From Phormidesmis priestleyi (GTDB taxonomy: Bacteria; Cyanobacteriota; Cyanobacteriia; Phormidesmidales; Phormidesmidaceae), in contig QBMP01000067.1 in the NCBI GenBank assembly GCA_003242115.1, positions 1-12,953 on the forward strand: a stretch of DNA of 12,953 nucleotides, read 5' to 3'. Of the stretch, positions 6,779 through 12,953 are shown one piece after another. The translations under genes and the position numbers were made by a program. The notes beneath the pieces are model-generated. The model ran no database searches and had not been told where the DNA came from. It was given only the letters and a program-made list of their open reading frames with translations. The stretch's first letter is position 1. Every line of letters begins with the position of its first letter.

Positions 6779-8947
6779 ATGACTCACCCACCGCTCAAAA
6801 AACATCTGACCAAAAACAGTCGAATGTGGCTCATGGCTTTCGGTTTGCTAAGTGCCATTTGGCTACCTAAAGTGAGCTGGGCGCAGGTTGATTCACCTAT
6901 TTCAGTACCTCCTTTTGCCAAAATTACGGTCAACAGCGCTGCTGATGGCTTGCCTCAACCCGATTCAGAGCTGACCTTGCGGGAGGCAATTGAGCTGACG
7001 AACGGCACTTTATCGTTTTCTGATTTGAGTGTGGCTGAACAGCAGCTTGTGGTTACGACTGGCCAATCTCGTTCTGAGATTCGGTTTGATTTGCCGATGG
7101 GGCAGACCACGATTGAGCTAGAAGGCGTGTTGCCAGCGATCGCTCAACCCCACCTCATCCTAGATGGCACCACTCAACCCGGCTACAATCCCAACGGCTC
7201 CGCAACGGCTGAAATTGCGATTCCCATCCCTATCGTCACGCTGCGTCCCGCCAGTGGCATTGAGGTGTTTCGCGGGCTTACCCTAGCTGCCGACAACATT
7301 ACCGTGCGGGGGCTGAGCCTGTACGGATTCAACTCACCCAGCCAAATTACGCAGTCAACGCCCCCGGCTGATATTTTCATTTCTAATCGGCAAATTCCGC
7401 TCAATCGAGAAACGCCGCTGCCCTCTGTTGGCGCTGCCTTTCCGCTCGATCACTCACCCAAAGGCATCGTGATTGAACAAAACTGGCTAGGGCTCTCGCC
7501 AGATGGCAGCAGACCAGCGGTGCCCTCTGGCTTTGGGGTTTCTGTTTTTGACAGTGCGGGCACGACTATTCGCCAAAATCGCATTCAGTATCACAACGGT
7601 AGCGGCATCATTTCCGGGCGTCAGGCCGATAGCTTGACTGTGTTAAACAATATTATTGTAGGTAATGGCACAGCGGGAATGCCGGATGCTATTCGCCTAA
7701 ATGGTCAAATTAACGAAGGGCTGATTTCGGGTAACTTGCTCTGTGGCAATGATGGCAGCGGCGTTTTTGTTTTTCGCCCTAGCGGTCGGGTAACGATTGC
7801 TAACAATCATATTCGCTTTAATGGGCAGCGCTTTAGAAGAGCGGCGGTGTATTTGATTGGGGACAATCATCGGGTTGTAGACAATGACATCACGGCTCAA
7901 AAAGGTGGCGGTGTGGTGGTGGGCCAAGGCGTTAATACCGTTAGCCAGGGAAATGTAATTACGGGCAATCGCTTTAGCCATATCGAAGGGCTGAGCATTG
8001 ATCTCACTGCGAGAGAAGATCGCGCGCCGAGAGACTATCAGTATGGCGATGGCATTAACCCACGGCGCAATAGCGAAAATCGCCGACGGGCAACGGCTAA
8101 TGGCGCAGTCGATGCGCCCCAGTTTGTTAGCAGTGAGCTGTTGTTAATCAATGGCCGAGTGGTGGTAAGCGGCCAAGCTGATCCGAATAATGAAATTCAG
8201 CTATACCGCACGACGGGCAAGGCGAATGAACATGGGCCGCTGTCTGAACCCATTGCGACGACGACGGCAGATGCGACCGGGAAGTTTGAATTTGAATTGG
8301 ATGAACTGAAAGAAGGGGAGGTGTTGAGTGCTGTAGCTACCGACCCGATTTACGGCACCTCCGAACCTGCCAGCAACAGCCTGATTCGCTCACTCAGCAA
8401 TTCTGAAGCTGCCACGGCTGCGACTGAACCCATTGAAATGCCTCAATGCACCACGCCACCAGCCACCGAAGCGCCGCCAGCCTCACCGCCAACAGAAGCT
8501 CTAGTAATACCCGATACGCTTCAGCTAGAAGTGCCTCGAAACATTCATTTTGCCCTCAATGAAGACGTTATCAGTCCTGAAAGTGCGGCAGTGCTCGATA
8601 AAATTGCCGATGTGCTCAGGCAGTATCCCAGCATTGTGGTGGATCTGCATGGCCATACGGACTCACGCGCCAGCCAAACCTACAACCAAGATTTAGCTCG
8701 CCGTCGGGCTGAAAATGCTCGCCGGTATTTGTTGAACCAAGGCATTGGGTCTGAGCGGATGATTCTTCGATCTTTTGGTGAAACGGCGCTGCTAGTTGTA
8801 GAAACGAATAGAACAAACTTTGCCCGCAACCGCCGAGTTGAGTTTGTTTTCAAAGATGTGCGCGGCGTTGACATTACTTTTACTGACCAAGAAAACGATT
8901 TGCAGATTGAGCTTATAAGTACCTGTGCAAAGTTAATTACAGAATAA
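6779..8947 (+). CDS. Parallel beta-helix protein with C-terminal OmpA-like domain
   Basis: The start is placed at ATG 6779 (722 residues). An in-frame TTG at 6719 would add 20 residues, and ATG 6824 is also possible; none has a good Shine-Dalgarno. From 6779 the product begins with a plausible signal peptide (basic KKHLTKNSR, a hydrophobic core, cleavage near SWA-Q, about residue 36). A CSLREA-like start is seen near 64-71 (ELTLREAI), with ILDGTTQPGY beyond it. Residues about 231-410 show recurrent N-x-I/V and G-x-G spacing typical of PbH1/NosD-type right-handed beta-helices. An Ig-like unit spans about 442-540, then a Pro/Thr-rich linker (about 555-580). The OmpA-like domain (about 581-700) keeps the peptidoglycan-binding hallmarks HGHTDS (624-629, Asp628), the Arg cluster 641-643 and NRRVEF. 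It probably bridges the outer membrane/surface assembly and the cell wall. The OmpA assignment is strong; the beta-helix ligand is unknown. Confidence 0.8.
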   Translation: MTHPPLKKHLTKNSRMWLMAFGLLSAIWLPKVSWAQVDSPISVPPFAKITVNSAADGLPQPDSELTLREAIELTNGTLSFSDLSVAEQQLVVTTGQSRSEIRFDLPMGQTTIELEGVLPAIAQPHLILDGTTQPGYNPNGSATAEIAIPIPIVTLRPASGIEVFRGLTLAADNITVRGLSLYGFNSPSQITQSTPPADIFISNRQIPLNRETPLPSVGAAFPLDHSPKGIVIEQNWLGLSPDGSRPAVPSGFGVSVFDSAGTTIRQNRIQYHNGSGIISGRQADSLTVLNNIIVGNGTAGMPDAIRLNGQINEGLISGNLLCGNDGSGVFVFRPSGRVTIANNHIRFNGQRFRRAAVYLIGDNHRVVDNDITAQKGGGVVVGQGVNTVSQGNVITGNRFSHIEGLSIDLTAREDRAPRDYQYGDGINPRRNSENRRRATANGAVDAPQFVSSELLLINGRVVVSGQADPNNEIQLYRTTGKANEHGPLSEPIATTTADATGKFEFELDELKEGEVLSAVATDPIYGTSEPASNSLIRSLSNSEAATAATEPIEMPQCTTPPATEAPPASPPTEALVIPDTLQLEVPRNIHFALNEDVISPESAAVLDKIADVLRQYPSIVVDLHGHTDSRASQTYNQDLARRRAENARRYLLNQGIGSERMILRSFGETALLVVETNRTNFARNRRVEFVFKDVRGVDITFTDQENDLQIELISTCAKLITE

Positions 8948-9272
8948 GATTTAGTAAAAATTCTAAAACTAGACGATTCAGGCAGAGTCTTTTGTAATTA
9001 ATTGTGCATGACTACTTACCGTAATTGCTGACTTAAAAAGGTGGCGAAAACTTACAGACACGAACCATTCATAAATTCTCATTCCTAAGTAGTTTGTAAC
9101 AAAAAAAGTTGGGTATTTAGTCAATTTGCCTAACGATAGCTCAAAAGAATGGGGAATACTCTTTAAAAACCACAGCGATCGCGTCACTGTCGCAGTGCTC
9201 CTAACGTATGTACAAAAATAACCATAAGCTAGTCGTCTTCCATAGCAAAAAACTAGCCTAAGCGCCTTACTC
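8948..9272. other. AT-rich 325-bp intergenic region
   Basis: There is no convincing gene here. A 100-codon minus-strand frame (8978-9280) crosses it but has no recognisable domain. Just after the stop at 8947, AGAC (8972-8975) can pair with GTCT ahead of TTTT (near 8990), a very weak terminator candidate. A HIP1 octamer lies near 9176, and CACTG-TCG-CAGTG (9185-9197) is a small inverted repeat. The region probably holds the promoter of the gene at 9273, but no clear -35/-10 pair was found. Confidence 0.5.
9225..9260 (+). promoter_or_regulatory. Imperfect hairpin just upstream of the 9273 start
   Basis: TAAGCTAGT (9225-9233) and ACTAGCCTA (9252-9260) pair at eight of nine positions (mismatch 9227/9258) with an 18-base loop. 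The stem ends 12 bases before the ATG at 9273 and no Shine-Dalgarno is seen in between. It may influence translation initiation or be part of an operator; chance formation is not excluded. Confidence 0.35.
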
Positions 9273-12200
9273 ATGTCCAAAACAGTTATTCTCGCGACTA
9301 TTGCTAACCGTCACCGCACCTATAAAATGGGGCTACAACGGATATTGTTGTGGGCGTTAGGAACAGGGGGTACAGTGCTGCTGCCTGTCCCTAACGCACT
9401 CGCCAATAGCCCCATCTGCGTATCGCCCTCTACCGCAACATTTAATACTGCCAACTACACGCGAAATACACCACTGCAAAATTCACTGCCGTTAACGTTT
9501 TTTAGCGGCAGTATGGGTTTTAATGCGTCACGGAGTGGCACAGCGACCTGGAGTAGTGGCGTACAAGTGCAAAACGATTCGATAGTCGGCGATTACCTAT
9601 TCTTGCAGCCCAATAATACAGCTAACTATCTCTCTAGCAGTAACAAAGTGACGTATGTTTTCTCATTTCCCCAGCGATTAACAAGCTTTTCTATGATAGG
9701 CAGCGGGCTCAACAACGACGATGGCACCACCATTATTGCCAGCTATCAGGGGGTGCCGATTCAAATTACAGCGGCAAACTTCAGTAACTTGAGCCCAGGC
9801 ATGACCCTAAAAGATGCTGATGGAGATGGTCAAAGAGACACCGTAGTTAGCAGCAATACGACTGGTGGTGTCTCTGTCAATACGAATACCTACAATTTGA
9901 ATATTACTGGGCCGATTGATACCATCAGAGTTGTTTCGGGGAAAGACTCTGCCAGTCTTGGTACGGTGACGATTGGCCTGCGCACCTTTGAGTACTGTAC
10001 GCAAGGTGCTACCAGTAATGTCATTGACTATGGAGATGCGCCCGATAGCTACGGAACAACCAATGCTAACAATGGGGCTCGTCATAACATCGTCAGTGGG
10101 CTACACCTCGGCACGGCCCCAGATAGTGAATCCGACGCGGTGCTACCGTTAGATGGTACTGGCGATGGTGCGGATGAAGATGGCATTACCCTACCGACGC
10201 TGACAGCAGGTAATACTAGCTATACGATTCCGGCTAGCAATATTACAGCAACTGGATCAGGGACGCTGCATGGCTGGGTGGATTTTGATAAAAATGGAAC
10301 GTTTAGTGCCAGTGAGTATGCCAGTGTGGCCGTTACCAATGGAACACCGTCTGGCAACCTAGTTTGGAATAGTATTACAGCGGGCGCAGCGGGCAATACT
10401 TACGCCCGATTTAGATTTACAACTGATGCCAGCATTAATGCAAGTAGACCCAGTGGGATTGCAGGAAATGGTGAGGTAGAAGATTATCGGTTAGCGATCG
10501 CATCCCCTCCATCTGCTTCTCAACCCTTCACCTGCGATACCTCGCTGTATATTGTCATCGGTGCCGAGTTCAATCCATTCTCGCAGCTTAGCCGGATTAA
10601 TCGTTCCGTAGAACCCTTTACGTTTGATCCTATAGGCCCTCAAATTAACAACTACAACTACAATGCTTTAGCCTATAACCCAGTCGATAATTATCTCTAT
10701 GGAATTGTTGAATTCACACAGAGTGGCAGTCCTTTCCTGCCAGGCACTGTGCTCAAAATTGGCACTGATGGTGTGCCTGTTTCTCTAGGAATACCCCAGG
10801 GATATGCCATTCCTTACAGACCTAATGCGGGTACTTTTTTGGCAGATGGAACCTATGTAATCGGTAGACAAACCAATTCGATTGTGACGCTCAACGTGAC
10901 AACATCACCCCCGACAGCAACGAACCGAGGAACCGTGACGGGAGCCTTATTTGATGATATTGCCGTTAACCCTTACGACACCACACCTAACCGAGTTTAT
11001 GGGGTTGATGCTAACAGCAATCGCCTGGTTCATTTTAATCTGGCCAATACTGGTGCTGGGGTGACGGCTGTCGGTGGTAACACCAACTTTAGCCACAACT
11101 ATGGTTCTCAGTTTTACGACGTTTTTGGTAACTTACTTTATCGCAGCGGTGGGATAAATGAGCTGTACACCATTGCCGCAGATGGCTCATCTACTAAAAT
11201 TGCTAATACCCCCAGTGGTGGCTCCCACGACGGTGCTTCTTGTTTTTCCGTAGGGCTTTCAAAAGAAGTCAACAATTCTCAGCCAGTTGCCGCTGGGCAA
11301 ACTGTCACCTACACTTACCGAATAGCTAACTCTAGTAGCTTAGCCATGTCGGTCACCTTGAGTGACGATTTAAGGTCGGTGAGCGATTATGCAGGTACGG
11401 CTGCTGAAAATGAAAGCAGTACGCCCATCAATGGGACATACACAGGTACAGTCTCCACCCCGTCGGGAACAGTCACGCTAAGCAACAGCAATCAAACTAT
11501 TACGATTTCGGGGATTGCACTTCCACCGCGATCCATTACGCCAATCACCGTAGAAGTCACCGTGCCATCGTCAGCCACGCTAGATACCTACTACAACCAA
11601 GCAACGCTGACCGGATTACCCCCGAATTTTGTTCCGTTAGTGCAGTCTGATTACCCTGCCACAGCGCTCTACGAAGATCCGACTCCCTTGGCGGTAATGC
11701 CCGCAGTTGCTAACGTGCCTAACGTCCTATTAGCAAAGCGAATTACTGCGATTAATCGAGGGCTCTTTGATGAACAACTCTTTAATACGCTTGGTAGCGA
11801 GAGTTATGTCAACGTAGGCACCAACGCAGATGATGACAACGCCGTGAATTGGCCCGGAGCCGCAACTACAGCGAATACAGGGAGCAGTACCGGCCAGCCT
11901 GTGGAAAGCTATATTGCCGGGATTGCCGGCATTAACGATTCGACGGCTGTTGAAAATAAGACGATTCGCCCAGGCGATCAGATAGAGTATACGATTCCAT
12001 TTTTATCCAATGGCAATGCGATCGCGAGAGGTTTGTTGATTTGCGATCGCATCCCTGCCAACACCACCTTTCTCTCTACCGCTTTCAACAGCAGCACGCC
12101 AGCTGCGGCTGGGTCAGGTGATCGTGGCATTTTCATTAGCTTCAATGGCCTTAACGTCGCGCTGACTAACGTGAACGATGGCGATGAAATCGCCGCTACT

Positions 12201-12407
12201 GGCGGCAATGACAACGGCATTGGCGGCTATTACTTTGCTCCCGGCATCGATCCTAGCAGCGCTTTTGCAGGTAAAACAGTGAGCTGCGGTGGGCCGAATA
12301 CCAACGGCGCAATTGTCGTGGACTCAAGTGATGTGCCTAATGCTACTGGTGACGGCGTTCCTAACAATTCCTATGGCTTTATCCGCTTTAGGACAGTCAT
12401 TAACTAA
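9273..12407 (+). CDS. Large secreted multidomain protein (GEVED, DUF6923-like, DUF11)
   Basis: The 1044-residue product has a signal sequence. From ATG 9273 the N-region is long; an internal ATG at 9327 would give a compact signal peptide (MGLQRILLWALG, ending ANALA-type before NSPICV). Residues about 45-245 form a beta-rich N-terminal domain with a calcium-loop-like DADGDGQRD (181-189). A GEVED domain follows: it opens with DYGDAPDSYG (about 252), contains the EF-hand-like loop DFDKNGTFSASE (337-348) and closes with the name motif GEVED at 400-404. Residues about 419-660 resemble DUF6923, a propeller-like region (SLYIV, YNALAYNPVDNYLYGI, LFDDIAVNP). A DUF11-like domain spans about 662-780 (SKEVNNSQPVAAGQTVTYTY). 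The last 240 residues (PNVLLAKRIT, IRPGDQIEYTIPF) form another DUF11-related module. No membrane anchor or sortase motif is seen. The same domain family occurs in the first two genes, suggesting a surface role shared with the barrel group. The gap upstream suggests its own promoter. Confidence 0.8.
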   Translation: MSKTVILATIANRHRTYKMGLQRILLWALGTGGTVLLPVPNALANSPICVSPSTATFNTANYTRNTPLQNSLPLTFFSGSMGFNASRSGTATWSSGVQVQNDSIVGDYLFLQPNNTANYLSSSNKVTYVFSFPQRLTSFSMIGSGLNNDDGTTIIASYQGVPIQITAANFSNLSPGMTLKDADGDGQRDTVVSSNTTGGVSVNTNTYNLNITGPIDTIRVVSGKDSASLGTVTIGLRTFEYCTQGATSNVIDYGDAPDSYGTTNANNGARHNIVSGLHLGTAPDSESDAVLPLDGTGDGADEDGITLPTLTAGNTSYTIPASNITATGSGTLHGWVDFDKNGTFSASEYASVAVTNGTPSGNLVWNSITAGAAGNTYARFRFTTDASINASRPSGIAGNGEVEDYRLAIASPPSASQPFTCDTSLYIVIGAEFNPFSQLSRINRSVEPFTFDPIGPQINNYNYNALAYNPVDNYLYGIVEFTQSGSPFLPGTVLKIGTDGVPVSLGIPQGYAIPYRPNAGTFLADGTYVIGRQTNSIVTLNVTTSPPTATNRGTVTGALFDDIAVNPYDTTPNRVYGVDANSNRLVHFNLANTGAGVTAVGGNTNFSHNYGSQFYDVFGNLLYRSGGINELYTIAADGSSTKIANTPSGGSHDGASCFSVGLSKEVNNSQPVAAGQTVTYTYRIANSSSLAMSVTLSDDLRSVSDYAGTAAENESSTPINGTYTGTVSTPSGTVTLSNSNQTITISGIALPPRSITPITVEVTVPSSATLDTYYNQATLTGLPPNFVPLVQSDYPATALYEDPTPLAVMPAVANVPNVLLAKRITAINRGLFDEQLFNTLGSESYVNVGTNADDDNAVNWPGAATTANTGSSTGQPVESYIAGIAGINDSTAVENKTIRPGDQIEYTIPFLSNGNAIARGLLICDRIPANTTFLSTAFNSSTPAAAGSGDRGIFISFNGLNVALTNVNDGDEIAATGGNDNGIGGYYFAPGIDPSSAFAGKTVSCGGPNTNGAIVVDSSDVPNATGDGVPNNSYGFIRFRTVIN

Positions 12408-12477
12408 TAAGTTCAGAGCATGTGCCTTTGTCTGCATCTTCTCACTCGGCTTCGGATCTCTTTCAATGCGCGCTGGG

Positions 12478-12953
12478 TTATTGCTCGAATGATTGCCCTA
12501 GTGACTGATAGGTTCGTCCGCGCCATTGGATAGAGCGTTGAGTGGCGGAAAGGATGATTCTAATCACGGCTAGCGGATCGGCCAATGGTGAGAGCCAAAA
12601 GCTTAGAGATTGAAAGAAGCTGGCTTTGGACCAGTCGTAAGAGCCGGTGACAGCGGCCTGCATTCCGCAGCGGATGAGGAGTAAGAAGGTGTTGAGGGCG
12701 ATCGCTACCAACAGCATCAGCGATCCAACGCTCTGCCATCCGTAGAACTTAATCGCTAGCAGCGCAAAAACCAATAGCGGCAGCGGCAGCGCCTGAGTGC
12801 TCACGAGTAGCCAAAGGTCACTCCAGAGCTGTCCGCGTGAAATCGAGTCTTTAAGATCGAGCGATCGCCCCCATCCCGACCAAGTTTCAGCCATGCCCTC
12901 ATACATTCGCACGCTGATCACCTCAGCCCCATCCAAAAAGCCCACCTTAAAGC
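12478..12953 (-). CDS. cruG: C-terminal part of a membrane glycosyltransferase, CruG-like (5' end outside window)
   Basis: The minus-strand frame runs from the window edge to a TAA at 12478-12480. A GTG at 12945 is in frame but is preceded by coding sequence (FKVGFLDGAEVI), so it is internal and the gene start lies beyond 12953. About 158 residues are visible. They start with FLDGAEVISVRMYEG and WSGWGRSLDLKD, which resembles the acceptor-side end of membrane family 2 glycosyltransferases. Two strongly hydrophobic segments (LWLLVSTQALPLPLLVFALL and SLMLLVAIALNTFLLLI) and a third weaker one (SFWLSPLADPLAVIRIIL) follow, with a terminal WRGRTY element. The combination recalls cyanobacterial CruG, which glycosylates the 2'-hydroxyl of carotenoids such as myxol. 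The assignment is from memory of the family; the catalytic half (DxD region) is outside the window. The gene is convergent with the surface protein gene (70-base gap) and not functionally tied to it. Membrane glycosyltransferase is likely; CruG specifically is moderate. Confidence 0.5.
   Translation of the reverse strand, partial: FKVGFLDGAEVISVRMYEGMAETWSGWGRSLDLKDSISRGQLWSDLWLLVSTQALPLPLLVFALLAIKFYGWQSVGSLMLLVAIALNTFLLLIRCGMQAAVTGSYDWSKASFFQSLSFWLSPLADPLAVIRIILSATQRSIQWRGRTYQSLGQSFEQ

Noticed and set aside
8978..9280. 100-codon minus-strand reading frame across the AT-rich gap
   Set aside because: No recognisable domain or ribosome-binding site; it overlaps the start of the surface protein gene and probably arises by chance, though it cannot be fully excluded.
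12289..12492. Short plus-strand frame running past the surface protein stop
   Set aside because: Mostly an out-of-frame shadow of the 3' end of the surface protein gene; no supporting signals.

Overview
The window is almost certainly cyanobacterial. The palindrome GCGATCGC (the HIP1 octamer of cyanobacterial genomes) occurs at least 18 times in about 13 kb, where chance would give well under one. All five plus-strand products look exported, and their domain types (DUF11, SdrD-B-like, Ig-like, beta-barrel, parallel beta-helix with OmpA, GEVED) point to the cell envelope of a Gram-negative-type cell. No species can be named from this alone.

Layout, left to right. (1) The 3' end of a small DUF11-type protein gene (1-437), closed by a strong hairpin (474-514). 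(2) A short leader (438-713) crowded with short tandem repeats and a 12-bp perfect inverted repeat. (3) A compact same-strand group: a secreted DUF11/SdrD-B-like protein (714-2273); a 1479-residue outer-membrane beta-barrel candidate with Ig-like domains in front (2273-6712), whose start overlaps the previous stop as TAATG; and a beta-helix protein ending in an OmpA-like peptidoglycan-binding domain (about 6779-8947). (4) A 325-bp AT-rich gap. (5) A 1044-residue multidomain surface protein with GEVED, DUF6923-like and DUF11 regions (9273-12407). (6) A convergent, 5'-truncated membrane protein gene on the minus strand (12478-12953), which looks like the C-terminal part of a family 2 glycosyltransferase of the CruG type.

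How they may work together (inference): the barrel would sit in the outer membrane. The beta-helix/OmpA protein could tie the assembly to peptidoglycan. The DUF11, SdrD-B-like and GEVED proteins could be surface or periplasmic partners or cargo. The stop/start overlap and the only strong Shine-Dalgarno in the window suggest that the DUF11/SdrD-B-like protein and the barrel are made in step. The barrel has no TonB-type plug region but carries a short motif reminiscent of SprA-type giant barrels, so 'TonB-dependent receptor' would be a poor label. I see no RNA genes, insertion sequences, CRISPR arrays or phage genes.
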